From Aeromonas rivipollensis (GTDB lineage: Bacteria > Pseudomonadota > Gammaproteobacteria > Enterobacterales > Aeromonadaceae), in NCBI RefSeq assembly GCF_037811135.1, contig NZ_CP149130.1, positions 3,220,501 through 3,284,500 of the forward strand: a DNA stretch of 64,000 nt, read 5' to 3'. Made by a program: the position numbers and the translations under genes. Below the pieces are notes generated by a model that made no database searches, was not told the origin of the DNA, and worked only from the letters and a program-made list of their open reading frames with translations. Positions 47,930 to 58,194 of the stretch are shown one piece after another (the stretch's first letter is position 1; every line of letters begins with the position of its first letter).

Positions 47930-48002
47930 GTCAACCCCTGTCGTGCCCCTGTGTTAGGGTGCGCAGCTTCTTCAGCCAACCGTTTCATTGCCAAGGATCT
48001 TC

Positions 48003-48701
48003 ATGTTTCGCTCTCTGTTCACCCTCAGTGTCGGCCTGCTCATCAGCCTGCCGTTCATCAGCTCGCCCCTGCAGGCCCAGACCTTTCGCGCCGCCAAGCA
48101 GGATCTGAACAAGCTCTATCAGAGCCACCCCACCACCTTCTATTGCGGCTGCAACATCAAGTTCAGCGGCAAGCAGATGGCCCCCGACTGGGAGAGCTGC
48201 GGCTACCTGCCGCGCAAGCAGGCCAATCGCGCCTCTCGCATCGAGTGGGAGCACGTGGTCCCCGCCTGGGAGTTCGGCCACCAGCTCCAGTGCTGGCAAG
48301 AGGGCGGGCGCAAGAACTGCGGCAAGAGCGACGAGTTCAACAAGATGGAGGGGGACATGCACAACCTCTTCCCCGCCATCGGCGAGGTCAACGGCGATAG
48401 GGCCAACTACCGCTTCTCCGACTGGAACGGCAAGCCGAACCAGTACGGCAAGTGCCAGATGCTGGTGGACTTCAAGGATCGCCGGGTACAGCCGCCCAAG
48501 GGGCCGGTACGCGGCCAGATAGCCCGCGCCTACCTTTACATGGGCCAGCAGTATGGGCTGCGCCTGGCCGCCCAACAGCGTAAACTGTTCGAGGCTTGGG
48601 ACAGGCAGTACCCGGCCGACCGCTGGGAGTGCGAGCGCAACAGCCGCATCGGCAAACTGCAGGGCAACACCAACCCCTTTATTGAAAAGCAGTGCCGATA
48701 A
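48003..48701 (+). CDS. endA: Periplasmic/secreted endonuclease I
   Basis: A 232-residue EndA/Dns nuclease with a signal peptide to about residue 25 (SPLQAQTF). The catalytic region reads RIEWEHVVPAWEFGHQ near 80, and NKMEGDMHNLFPAIGEVNGDRANY follows (in two short blocks), both diagnostic. Multiple cysteines suggest disulfides. In Vibrio and Aeromonas such nucleases are periplasmic or secreted and degrade DNA during natural transformation and biofilm turnover. AAGGAT precedes the ATG at 48003. It is followed 63 bases later by rsmE. Confidence 0.95.
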   Translation: MFRSLFTLSVGLLISLPFISSPLQAQTFRAAKQDLNKLYQSHPTTFYCGCNIKFSGKQMAPDWESCGYLPRKQANRASRIEWEHVVPAWEFGHQLQCWQEGGRKNCGKSDEFNKMEGDMHNLFPAIGEVNGDRANYRFSDWNGKPNQYGKCQMLVDFKDRRVQPPKGPVRGQIARAYLYMGQQYGLRLAAQQRKLFEAWDRQYPADRWECERNSRIGKLQGNTNPFIEKQCR

Positions 48702-48764
48702 CCCCATCTATGGGCACAAGGGATTTAAAATCCCTCTTCTTGAACCAGAGACTGACACTGAGCC

Positions 48765-49496
48765 ATGCGCATTCCACGTATCTATGAACCGGCCGCCCTG
48801 CAGGTGGGCCAGACTCTCGCCCTGTCGGAAGACGGTGCCAACCACATCGGCCGGGTGCTGCGCATGCAGCCGGGTCAGCAGCTCGAGCTGTTCAACGGCG
48901 ACGGCAACCAATATGCCGCCACCATCACCGGCGTCGGCAAGAAGTCGGTGGACGTGACCATCGACAGCTGCGAGGCCCGCTCGGTGGAGTCCCCCTTCGC
49001 CATCCATCTGGGCCAGGTGATCAGCCGTGGCGACAAGATGGATTTCACCATCCAGAAATCCGTCGAGCTGGGTGTCACCTGCATCACGCCGCTCTTCTCC
49101 GAGCGCTGCGGCGTCAAGCTGCCCGCCGACAGGCTGGAGAAGAAACGCGAGCAGTGGCAGAAGGTGGTGATCAGCGCCTGCGAGCAGTGCGGCCGCAATG
49201 TGGTGCCCGAAGTTCGCATGCCGATGGAGCTCGATGCCTGGCTGGCCGAAGAGACCCAAGAGCTCAAGCTCAACCTGCACCCGCGCGCCCCCTACAGCAT
49301 CAACACACTGCCGGTGCCGGAACACGGGGTGCGCCTGCTGATCGGCCCGGAAGGGGGCTTGTCGAGCGACGAGATCGCCCGTACCGTGCAAGAAGATTTC
49401 AAAGAGATGCTGCTGGGGCCGCGGGTGCTGCGCACCGAAACCGCCGCCCTGACCGCCATTACCGCGCTGCAGTGCCGCTTTGGCGATCTGGCCTGA
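48765..49496 (+). CDS. rsmE: 16S rRNA (uracil1498-N3)-methyltransferase
   Basis: A 243-residue SPOUT-class methyltransferase. An N-terminal PUA-like domain is followed by the knotted SAM-binding domain with [14 protein letters not shown] near 190 and [15 protein letters not shown] near 218, both family signatures. It methylates U1498 of 16S rRNA. The upstream sequence has a weak ribosome-binding site. It lies in the conserved endA-rsmE-gshB-yqgE-ruvX order. Confidence 0.96.
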   Translation: MRIPRIYEPAALQVGQTLALSEDGANHIGRVLRMQPGQQLELFNGDGNQYAATITGVGKKSVDVTIDSCEARSVESPFAIHLGQVISRGDKMDFTIQKSVELGVTCITPLFSERCGVKLPADRLEKKREQWQKVVISACEQCGRNVVPEVRMPMELDAWLAEETQELKLNLHPRAPYSINTLPVPEHGVRLLIGPEGGLSSDEIARTVQEDFKEMLLGPRVLRTETAALTAITALQCRFGDLA

Positions 49497-49547
49497 AACA
49501 GGTTTTAAGAATCTCACTCGCAATCGAGCCACAAGAAGGAAACTCGG

Positions 49548-50498
49548 ATGACCATTAAACTCGGCATAGTGATGGACCCGATTTCGGCCATCAATATCAA
49601 GAAAGATTCCAGCTTTGCCATGCTTGAAGAGGCGCAAAAGCGCGGCTATGAGCTCTTCTATCTGGAGATGTCGGATCTCTACATGGAAGCCGGTCGCGCC
49701 TTTGGCACCATGCGCCCGCTGACCGTCAAATATGACTATGCCGACTGGTTCAACCTGGGCGAGGTGATCGATCAGCCCCTCTCCACCCTGGATGTGATCC
49801 TGATGCGCAAGGATCCGCCGTTCGACACCGAATTTATCTACGCCACCTACATGCTGGAGCGAGCCGAGGATGAGGGCTGCCTCATCGTCAACAAGCCCCA
49901 GAGCCTGCGCGACGCCAACGAGAAGCTCTACACCGCCTGGTTTGCCGAGCATACCCCGACCACCCTTGTCACTCGCAGAGCCGATAAGCTGCGCGCCTTC
50001 CACGCCAAACACAAAGACGTGATCCTGAAGCCCTTGGACGGCATGGGCGGCGCCTCCATCTTCCGCATGAAGGAGGATGACGCCAACGTGGGGGTCATCA
50101 TCGAAACCCTCACCGCCCACGGCAGCCAGTACTGCATGGCACAGACCTTCCTGCCCGCCATCAAGGACGGCGACAAGCGGGTGCTGGTGGTGGACGGCGA
50201 GCCCGTGCCCTACTGCCTGGCCCGCATTCCGGCCCAGGGAGAGACCCGTGGCAACCTGGCGGCCGGCGGCCGCGGCGAGGCGCGTCCCTTGAGCGAGGCC
50301 GACTGGGCCATCGCCCGTGCGGTGGGCCCTACCCTGAAAGAGAAGGGGCTGATCTTCGTCGGGCTCGACATCATAGGCGATCGGCTGACCGAGATTAACG
50401 TCACCAGCCCGACCTGCATCCGCGAGATCGAGGCGGCCTTCCCGGTGCATATCACCGGCATGCTGATGGATGCCATCGAACGCCGGCTGGGAAAATAA
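49548..50498 (+). CDS. gshB: Glutathione synthetase
   Basis: A 316-residue prokaryotic GshB with ATP-grasp fold that adds glycine to gamma-glutamylcysteine. It begins KLGIVMDPISAINIKKDSS, and the ATP-binding and glycine-rich loops DGMGGASIFR and GETRGNLAAGGRG are exact. INVTSPTCIREIE closes the active site. AGAAGGAAA precedes the ATG. It has an inverted repeat after its stop but lies in a block that is otherwise cotranscribed. Confidence 0.97.
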   Translation: MTIKLGIVMDPISAINIKKDSSFAMLEEAQKRGYELFYLEMSDLYMEAGRAFGTMRPLTVKYDYADWFNLGEVIDQPLSTLDVILMRKDPPFDTEFIYATYMLERAEDEGCLIVNKPQSLRDANEKLYTAWFAEHTPTTLVTRRADKLRAFHAKHKDVILKPLDGMGGASIFRMKEDDANVGVIIETLTAHGSQYCMAQTFLPAIKDGDKRVLVVDGEPVPYCLARIPAQGETRGNLAAGGRGEARPLSEADWAIARAVGPTLKEKGLIFVGLDIIGDRLTEINVTSPTCIREIEAAFPVHITGMLMDAIERRLGK

Positions 50499-50546
50499 CC
50501 CCAGGAGACGCCCCCTCGAGGCCGTCACCCAGGCAGTGACACCACA

Positions 50547-50572
50547 GGGGCCAGCGCGGCCCCTGCTCTTTT
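50547..50572 (+). terminator. Probable terminator after gshB
   Basis: GGGGCC pairs with GGCCCC around AGCGC, followed by TGCTCTTTT. The T-run is imperfect. Confidence 0.55.
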
Positions 50573-50693
50573 CTGTTGCGCGACGATGTGAGCCAGCCCC
50601 CGGACTTCCGGCTTTTCTGCGCGAAAAAGCGGTTTTGCCCGCCGCCGTCAACTGCCATAATCACCCCAAATACCTTTGCACTCTTTGATATCT

Positions 50694-51248
50694 ATGCAAA
50701 CACTGCAAAACCATTTTCTGCTCGCCATGCCGAGCCTCACGGACCTCTACTTCGAACGCTCCCTGGTCTATCTGTGCGAGCACAGCAGCGAGGGAGCCAT
50801 GGGACTGGTGGTCAACATCCCGGTGGACATGTCCCTGGACGCCATGCTGACCAAGCTCAAGCTGAGCCCCCCTGCCACCGCCGAGATGAAACAGCCGGTG
50901 CTGCAAGGCGGCCCGGTCCATGCTGATCGCGGCTTCGTGCTGCACAGCTTCAGGCCCGGCTTCAACTCCACCCTGCAGGTGAGCGACGAGATGATGGTCA
51001 CTACCTCCAAGGACATCCTCGAAACCCTGGGCACCGCCGAGGCGCCGGACCACTGGCTGGTGGCGCTGGGTTACGCCGGCTGGAGTGCAGGGCAGCTCGA
51101 GCAGGAGCTGGTGGATGGCGCCTGGCTGGTGATCCCCCCCAACCCCAGGCTGGTGTTTGACACCCCCATTCATCAGCGCTGGCAGCAGGCCGCCGCCAGC
51201 ATCGGCGTCAATCCCCTGCATCTCTCCAGCCAGGTGGGACATAGCTGA
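50694..51248 (+). CDS. yqgE: YqgE/AlgH family protein
   Basis: A 184-residue DUF179 protein. It shows LAMPSLTDLYFERSLVYLCEH, GAMGLVVN and the later LVALGYAGWSAGQLE, all diagnostic. Biochemical function is unresolved; the name AlgH comes from an effect on alginate in Pseudomonas. In E. coli it is followed directly by ruvX (yqgF). Here 452 bases intervene, made of two copies of the gene's own 3' end and a REP-like pair. The stop TGA shares its A with the start of the first copy. Confidence 0.94.
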   Translation: MQTLQNHFLLAMPSLTDLYFERSLVYLCEHSSEGAMGLVVNIPVDMSLDAMLTKLKLSPPATAEMKQPVLQGGPVHADRGFVLHSFRPGFNSTLQVSDEMMVTTSKDILETLGTAEAPDHWLVALGYAGWSAGQLEQELVDGAWLVIPPNPRLVFDTPIHQRWQQAAASIGVNPLHLSSQVGHS

Positions 51249-51352
51249 TGGTGTTTGACACGCACATTCACCAGCGCTGGCAGCAGGCCATTGTCGTCAT
51301 CAGCATCGGCGTCAACCCTCTGCATCTCTCCAGTCAGGTGGGGCACAGCTGA
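51248..51352 (+). CDS. 34-residue micro-ORF, first copy of the yqgE 3' end
   Basis: It begins MVFDTHIHQRWQQA and ends NPLHLSSQVGHS, and copies the last 32 residues of YqgE. The parent's P is changed to H and an insertion replaces AA with IVVI. The ATG is formed at the duplication joint and overlaps the yqgE stop as TGATG, so re-initiation is plausible. It has no separate ribosome-binding site beyond sequence inside yqgE. It is listed as a possible translated micro-ORF rather than an established gene. Confidence 0.4.
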   Translation: MVFDTHIHQRWQQAIVVISIGVNPLHLSSQVGHS

Positions 51353-51456
51353 TGGTGTTTGATACGCACATTCACCAGCGCTGGCAGCAGGCCATTGTCG
51401 TCATCAGCATCGGCGTCAATCCCCTACACCTCTCCAGCCAGGTGGGGCACAGTTAG
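51352..51456 (+). CDS. 34-residue micro-ORF, second copy of the yqgE 3' end
   Basis: It encodes exactly the same 34 residues as the first copy, although seven codons differ (D, N, P, L, H and two S). The stop changes from TGA to TAG. It overlaps the first copy's stop as TGATG. At some codons it matches yqgE where the first copy does not, and vice versa, so gene conversion may contribute. Confidence 0.4.
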   Translation: MVFDTHIHQRWQQAIVVISIGVNPLHLSSQVGHS

Positions 51457-51497
51457 ATCCCTTGTCACGCTCTTTAGTTGGTGCAGTTCCCATTTAG

Positions 51498-51662
51498 TGC
51501 CCCTCATCCCCAGCCCTTCTCCCGCGAGGGGAGAAGGGGGTAAATCGGCACGTTTCGGATATATCTGCGGCAACCAGTCAGCTAAAACGGAGTTAGCCAG
51601 ATTCGAGCGAACATAACCTCGGCAGGTGCCCTCTCCCTCCGGGAGAGGGCAAGGGTGAGGGG
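51498..51662. repeat. REP-like inverted pair between yqgE and ruvX
   Basis: The first hairpin has a 10-bp stem at 51514-51538 and the second a 9-bp stem at 51629-51649. The outer sequences CCCCTCATCCC and GGGTGAGGGG are inverted copies of each other. The two units thus face each other like a BIME. No ORF in this stretch is credible. Confidence 0.75.
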
Positions 51663-51700
51663 AAACGGCATCTTTTTATTCATCTATTTCAAGGACATCC

Positions 51701-52123
51701 ATGTCATCACGCAGCATCATGGGCTTTGACTACGGCACCAAGAGCATAGGCGTCGCCATCGGCCAGGAGCTCACGGGCACGGCCCAACCCCTTCGTTCCC
51801 TCAAGGCCAACGACGGTATTCCCAACTGGGACGAGATTGAAAAGTTGCTCAAGGAGTGGCAGCCGGATCTGCTCATTGTCGGCCTGCCGCTGAACATGGA
51901 TGGCACCGATCAGGAGATCACGGTGCGGGCCCGCAAGTTCGGCAACCGCCTCCATGGTCGCTTCGGCAAGCCGGTGGAGTTCAAGGACGAGCGGCTCACC
52001 ACCACGGATGCCCGTGCCCGCCTGTTCGAGCGCGGCGGCTACAAGGCGCTCGACAAGGGCAGCGTGGACGGAGTCTCCGCCCAGCTTATCGTCGAAGCCT
52101 GGATGGAAGAGCAGTACGGTTGA
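51701..52123 (+). CDS. ruvX: Putative Holliday junction resolvase / 16S pre-rRNA nuclease RuvX (YqgF)
   Basis: A 140-residue RNase H-like nuclease. The N-terminal catalytic strand reads [15 protein letters not shown], then [13 protein letters not shown] and the later [10 protein letters not shown] with the conserved acidic residues. YqgF is essential in E. coli and is implicated in processing the 5' end of 16S rRNA. The gene is normally coupled to yqgE, but here the junction has been lengthened by repeats, so it may need its own promoter. Its 3' end faces a LysR gene with a long perfect hairpin between. Confidence 0.95.
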   Translation: MSSRSIMGFDYGTKSIGVAIGQELTGTAQPLRSLKANDGIPNWDEIEKLLKEWQPDLLIVGLPLNMDGTDQEITVRARKFGNRLHGRFGKPVEFKDERLTTTDARARLFERGGYKALDKGSVDGVSAQLIVEAWMEEQYG

Positions 52124-52124
52124 G

Positions 52125-52149
52125 TTCAGGGGGCCATTGGCCCCCTGAA
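52125..52149. terminator. Perfect 11-bp hairpin between ruvX and the LysR gene
   Basis: TTCAGGGGGCC pairs with GGCCCCCTGAA around ATT. It lacks a T-run but lies between convergent stops. Confidence 0.55.
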
Positions 52150-53169
52150 TCAGACACCTCCCGCCGGCGCCAACACAGTCTCTCCCCCGCCCCACGGGAA
52201 CAGGGCAAGCCCCTTCGCCGCCAGGCCATAGAGCCGCTTCGTCTCATTGCGCAGCCACATCACCTTGGCATCCTGGTTATGGCGTTTGTGCCACAGCAGG
52301 ATGAAGGCTATCTCAAGTTGCTTGTAGAGTGATTCGGGGAGTGGCAGGGGCATGGCGATCAGGTTGTCGTGGTGTCTGGCGGCATAGCCAGCGCAATAGG
52401 ACGGCGCCACCGCGATCAGCTCATGGCTCGACTGGGAGGCGATGTGCAGGGCCTGCTCGAAACTCGCTACCATGATGGGCACCTCCCGCCTCTGCCCCTC
52501 GTCCTCCAGCAGATCGTCCAGCGCCCAGCTGTCGCTGGCCTCCCACACCACGCTTACCTGGGGACAGGCCAGGAAGTTCTCCAGGGACCAGGTCTGCTGG
52601 AGCAGGGGGTGATCTTTACGCAGGAACACCACGGGCCTGTCGCTGAACAGTACCTCGTGATCGATGTAATAGGGCAGCCGGTTGACCCTGGCCTGGGATC
52701 GACCGTGGGTCTCCCGGGCGCAGAAGCCGAGATCCGCATCCCCGTTGACTATGTCGTTGAGGGAGTGGTGATCCCACCCCAGCATCCTGACCACAGAGTG
52801 GGGGTACTTCTGGTAGATGGTCATGGGCAGCTCGCTCAGGAAGCTGGTGCTGAAGGGGGACTCCATCACCAGGCTGAAGCGGGCCCCCTCGGGGATCGCC
52901 TCGCTATTGAGGGAGGTGATGCTGTCCGTCAACATGAACCAGGCCTTGAGCTCCTCCTCCAGGGTCAGGGAGAGCTGGGTCGGCTGCAGCCCCTGACGTA
53001 CCCGCACCAGGAGGGGATCGTCAAACCAGTCCCGCAGCTTGGCGAGCGCCTTGCTCACCGCCGAGGGGGTGACGCAGAGCTTCTTGGCCGCCCCTGTCAC
53101 GCTGCGCTCCTGCATCAGGTGCTTGAAGACCACCAGCAGGTTCAAATCCAGTTCACCCAGGTTGCGCAT
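52150..53169 (-). CDS. LysR family transcriptional regulator
   Basis: A 339-residue regulator with the LysR helix-turn-helix at about residues 5-65 (RSVTGAAKKLCVTPSAVSKALAK in two parts) and a substrate-binding domain. The start at 53169 follows AGAGGAAAG; the frame is open 12 codons further upstream but without domain. It starts 13 bases after the end of the mdtL-like gene on the same strand, so both are probably cotranscribed. It may regulate that exporter. Confidence 0.9.
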   Translation of the reverse strand: MRNLGELDLNLLVVFKHLMQERSVTGAAKKLCVTPSAVSKALAKLRDWFDDPLLVRVRQGLQPTQLSLTLEEELKAWFMLTDSITSLNSEAIPEGARFSLVMESPFSTSFLSELPMTIYQKYPHSVVRMLGWDHHSLNDIVNGDADLGFCARETHGRSQARVNRLPYYIDHEVLFSDRPVVFLRKDHPLLQQTWSLENFLACPQVSVVWEASDSWALDDLLEDEGQRREVPIMVASFEQALHIASQSSHELIAVAPSYCAGYAARHHDNLIAMPLPLPESLYKQLEIAFILLWHKRHNQDAKVMWLRNETKRLYGLAAKGLALFPWGGGETVLAPAGGV

Positions 53170-53182
53170 CTTTCCTCTCCCC

Positions 53183-54352
53183 CTATCCCCGCGACCGCGC
53201 TTCACGCAGCGCGAGCCATGGTAGCAGCCCTTTGACGGCCAGGTAACTGAGCAGGGTCAACAGCAGGGCAGAGATCAGCATCAAGGATGGGGCCACACCA
53301 AGCTGGCCCAGCAGCCAGATATAGAGGCCGGAGAGGCTGATCTGCATGATGCAGAGCAGGGCGCTGGCAAATGCCGCCTGGTGCTGACACTCCGCCAGCG
53401 CTTCCCCCATCGCCACCCCGAAGCCGCAGGAGAAGCCGATGCAGACCAGGGCAAAGCCCGGCAGCAGCAAGGGGATACCGCCCCCCAGCTGCCAGCTGCC
53501 GAGCAGGAAACAGGCTGCCAGCAGATAGGCCAGGTGGGAGAGCGCCAGCACCCTCTGCTTGCCCAGCCAGCGCAGCAGCAGCGGCGTCAGGAAGGAAGCT
53601 GACATGCTCACCCCGGCCATCACCATCATCACCAGGGAGTACTGCTCAGTGGTGAAGCCAAGCCCCTGCATCAGGATCAGCGGCGAGACGCTGACATAGA
53701 CCAGGATGGCGGTCACGCTGGCACTGGTCAGAAGCGAGTGCAGCATGAAGCGCGGGGAGCCCAGCAGGGCAAGGGGCCGGGTCGCGCCACGCTGCTGGCG
53801 GGTCGGGCGAGTCTCCCTGAGCAGCAGCAGGTTGACCAGGCCGCTGACGGCCGCCACCAGCGCCATCGCCACGAAGATCCCGCGCCAATCGAAATGCGAC
53901 AGTATGAGATAACCGAGCACCGGCGCCAGCACCGGAATGACGCAGATCACCCCGTTGATCATGGAGAGCGCCATCGCCAGCCGCTCCTGGCTCAGCACAT
54001 CCCGCAGCACGGTAAAGGTCATGATATAGAGCGCCCCCGCCCCGACCCCCTGCCAGAAGCGGCCGAAATAGAACTGGCTGATCCCCGCCGCATTGGCCGC
54101 CACCAGGGAGGCGAGGACAAAAATCAGGGCGCCCCCCAGTACCACCCAGCGCCGCCCATGGCGATCCGCAATGATCCCCCCCAGAAGCACTGTGGCCGCC
54201 ATGCCGAACAGGTAGATGGAGAAGGCGGTGTGGATCTGCGCCTCGCTCGCCTGCAGGGCATCGGCAATCTGGGGCACGGCCACCAGATAGAGATCGATCC
54301 CGACCGGGTAGAGGATGATCATCAGGAAAGTGCACAGCAGGAAAATGCCCAT
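53183..54352 (-). CDS. mdtL: MdtL-like multidrug efflux MFS transporter
   Basis: A 389-residue DHA1-family drug/H+ antiporter. It begins FLLCTFLMIILYPVGIDLYL and shows the loop motif ADRHGRRW between helices 2 and 3, and the antiporter motif C region PVLAPVLGYLI. It aligns by eye along most of its length with E. coli MdtL, which exports chloramphenicol. The start at 54352 follows GGAG; the frame continues 87 codons upstream without homology. Substrates in this organism are unknown. Confidence 0.9.
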   Translation of the reverse strand: MGIFLLCTFLMIILYPVGIDLYLVAVPQIADALQASEAQIHTAFSIYLFGMAATVLLGGIIADRHGRRWVVLGGALIFVLASLVAANAAGISQFYFGRFWQGVGAGALYIMTFTVLRDVLSQERLAMALSMINGVICVIPVLAPVLGYLILSHFDWRGIFVAMALVAAVSGLVNLLLLRETRPTRQQRGATRPLALLGSPRFMLHSLLTSASVTAILVYVSVSPLILMQGLGFTTEQYSLVMMVMAGVSMSASFLTPLLLRWLGKQRVLALSHLAYLLAACFLLGSWQLGGGIPLLLPGFALVCIGFSCGFGVAMGEALAECQHQAAFASALLCIMQISLSGLYIWLLGQLGVAPSLMLISALLLTLLSYLAVKGLLPWLALREARSRG

Positions 54353-54574
54353 GGATGCTCCATTGCGAAAGGCCCGCCCACGCAGACCATGCCAACCAGC
54401 GTCGGTGGCCTGAGCATGGGGGACAGGTTGAATATGGGCAGCACTATAGGAGGGGCGCCCGCTCGCACCTAGTGACGAGATGGCGATCGGTAGATTCCAG
54501 TTTGGAAATTCGGCGGCGGGGGGCACGCCATTGGGGCCATCAGGTGACGCCTGACTGTGCCGGGAAGCACCAAA

Positions 54575-54602
54575 GAGTACGCCGGGCAATCCCGGCGTAC
54601 TC
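54575..54602. terminator. 12-bp perfect hairpin downstream of ampC
   Basis: GAGTACGCCGGG pairs with CCCGGCGTACTC around CAAT. On the minus strand only a short TTT follows, so it is a weaker terminator candidate. Confidence 0.5.
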
Positions 54603-54626
54603 ACCTCAATCAACGGGGCCGAGCTG

Positions 54627-55931
<1,305 letters not shown>

Positions 55932-55975
55932 CTATCCACCCGTGCCATCGTTCCGGTGGGCATGGCCCATATAGC

Positions 55976-56003
55976 AGAGGGGAGCCCATGGCTCCCCTCT
56001 TTC
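55976..56003. terminator. Hairpin after the alanine symporter gene
   Basis: AGAGGGGAGCC pairs with GGCTCCCCTCT. The T-run on the minus strand is weak; on the plus strand TTTC follows. Confidence 0.5.
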
Positions 56004-56029
56004 ATTACCCAACCGGATCAACCCAGGGC

Positions 56030-57469
56030 TCAGGCCTGCTTGCTCTTGGGCGGGTTGTCCCAGATCCCCTCTTCCAGCTGACTGCGCAGCTCGGGGTACT
56101 TGTTGGCATCGAAGGTGGGGACGCGACCCAGCTTGAGCTGGTCGTTGTAGTCCTTGGCCAGCTTGATGGCAACCCCTGAGAGCAGCAGTATGGCGATCAG
56201 GTTGACGATGGCCATCAGCCCCATGGAGACATCCGCCAGGGCCCACACTGTCGGCAGCTCACCCACTGAACCGAACATCACCATGCCCAGCACGAACATC
56301 CGGAACAGCATCAGGCCGCCCTTGTGGTTGTGCTCGAGGAACACCAGGTTGGTCTCGGCGTAGGAGTAGTTCGCCACTATGGAGGTGAAGGCGAAGAAGA
56401 AGATGGCCGCCGCGATGAAGATGTTGCCACCACCACCGACCTGGGAGGAGAGTGCACGCTGGGTCAGCTCGACCCCGGTGACCCCTGACCCCGGCTCGAA
56501 CTGGCCGGACATCAGTATGATGGCGGCAGTACAGGTACAGATGACGATGGTGTCGAGGAAGACCCCCAGCATCTGCACATAGCCCTGGGACGCCGGGTGC
56601 GGCGGATAGGGGGTGGCGGTCGCGGCGGCGTTGGGGGCTGAGCCCATGCCGGCTTCGTTGGAGAAGAGGCCGCGCTTGATGCCGTTGATCATCGCCTGGG
56701 AGATGGCGTAACCCATGGCGCCGGAACCCGCCTGCTCGATGCCGAAGGCCGACTTGATGATGAGGACAAAGACCCCGGGCAGCTCGCTGATGTTCATGGC
56801 TACCACGAACAGCGCCATCAATATGTAGGCCAGCGCCATGAAGGGCACTACCAGTTCGGCGAAGCGGGCGATGCCGCGGATGCCGCCGAAGATGATGAGG
56901 CCGGACAGCACCACCAGTGCCAGACCGCTGACCCAGTCAGGGATGCCGAAGGCGACGTTCATGGCCAGGCTGATGGAGTTGGCCTGCACCGCATTGAACA
57001 CCAGACCGAATGCCAGCAGCAGACAGAGGGAGAAGACCACCCCCATCCAGCGCATGCCGAGGCCACGCTCCATGTAGTAGGCGGGACCGCCACGGTAGTT
57101 GCCGTCTTCATCCTTGACCTTGTAGAGCTGGGCCAGGGTGCTCTCGACGAAGGCGGTGGCCATGCCGATGAAGGCGATCAACCACATCCAGAAGACGGCG
57201 CCTGGGCCCCCCAGGTAGATGGCGACGGCCACACCGGCCAGGTTGCCGGTGCCCACACGGGCGGCCAGACTGGTACAGAGTGCCTGGAAGGAGGAGATGC
57301 CGGCACTGTCGGATTTGCGGCTATTGCGCAGTACCGAGAACATGTGGCCGAAGTGGCGGATCTGGATAAACCCCAGGCGGAAAGTAAAGAAGAGTCCGAC
57401 CCCGATCAGCAGGTAAATGAGCACGGCTCCCCACATCAGGTCGTTAATCATTGCAATCAAGGTGTCCAT
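56030..57469 (-). CDS. Sodium:alanine symporter family protein (AGCS)
   Basis: A 479-residue transporter of the alanine/glycine:cation symporter family with about 10-11 helices. Family signatures include SSFQALCTSLAARVGTGNLAG near residue 65 and the later GIKRGLFSNEAGMGSAPNAAA near 265, both very well conserved. It imports alanine or glycine with sodium. GAGAG precedes the ATG at 57469. It has a long upstream region and stands alone. Substrate specificity within the family (alanine, glycine, or D-alanine) is not visible. Confidence 0.94.
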   Translation of the reverse strand: MDTLIAMINDLMWGAVLIYLLIGVGLFFTFRLGFIQIRHFGHMFSVLRNSRKSDSAGISSFQALCTSLAARVGTGNLAGVAVAIYLGGPGAVFWMWLIAFIGMATAFVESTLAQLYKVKDEDGNYRGGPAYYMERGLGMRWMGVVFSLCLLLAFGLVFNAVQANSISLAMNVAFGIPDWVSGLALVVLSGLIIFGGIRGIARFAELVVPFMALAYILMALFVVAMNISELPGVFVLIIKSAFGIEQAGSGAMGYAISQAMINGIKRGLFSNEAGMGSAPNAAATATPYPPHPASQGYVQMLGVFLDTIVICTCTAAIILMSGQFEPGSGVTGVELTQRALSSQVGGGGNIFIAAAIFFFAFTSIVANYSYAETNLVFLEHNHKGGLMLFRMFVLGMVMFGSVGELPTVWALADVSMGLMAIVNLIAILLLSGVAIKLAKDYNDQLKLGRVPTFDANKYPELRSQLEEGIWDNPPKSKQA

Positions 57470-58194
57470 AATTCTCTCGTTGTTATCACATCCATGGTCA
57501 GTCTGCGCTGACCGCTCTCTGTCAATTTCCGAATTAGCATTGCGCCGAAGGGGCGGAATCTAGCATAGGGAGGGAATTCAGAATAGTGATTAGGCTCACT
57601 GGAAAGACAAAAAACGAGCGATTTGATGCAAAAAAGCTTCATTTAGCACGCAAATAATCAACAAAACTTGATGTGCGATTCTATAGCCGACGAATAAGAC
57701 CCAAAAGGGACTTTCCTGTCGATATTCCCATGAAGGTAAAAAACAGATGCCTTGGCGGGCGGCGGCAAGGCAAGCGTTTGCCTCTGATGTCGCCCAGCCA
57801 GGGGCTTGTCACGCCAAACGTTTTACACGTAATTAAATTTCAAGTAGCTGACAAGAGTATTTGTGTGACCCACTGCACAAAATGAAGAATCAACTAAAAA
57901 AGTTGCTTTTGTGCCGGCCGCCTGCCGTTGCCAAAAGATAAGTAAAAGTCGTTTTTTATCAGACACTTTGCTCCTGACACTCCCCCCCCTCCCGCCACCT
58001 GGGTGATTCACGTACAAGGCCCCCTATTGCAGGAAGCGTCACATCCGTATTAATTAGGCAGGCAGTGGCGATGGGCCACCCCCATCGTGCTTTTCTGAGC
58101 CTGAGTCGCCGGGATTTTGTAATTTTATTTCAGAACGGCCGTCTCACGCCCGCAACCCCTGGGATTGCTCCCTCATATAGAGATGATATTTGCT
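57470..58194. other. 725-base divergent region, symporter gene/tal
   Basis: No gene is supported. The stretch 57590-57960 is more AT-rich than its surroundings and should contain both promoters. A 70-codon frame at 57673-57885 has no ribosome-binding site or domain. Confidence 0.4.

Noticed and set aside
51359-51616. 85-codon ORF across the yqgE copies and REP pair
   Set aside because: It is out of frame with the conserved micro-ORF and reads through hairpin sequence.
57673-57885. 70-codon ORF between the symporter and tal genes
   Set aside because: No ribosome-binding site, low-complexity basic sequence, and it lies in the AT-rich promoter region.
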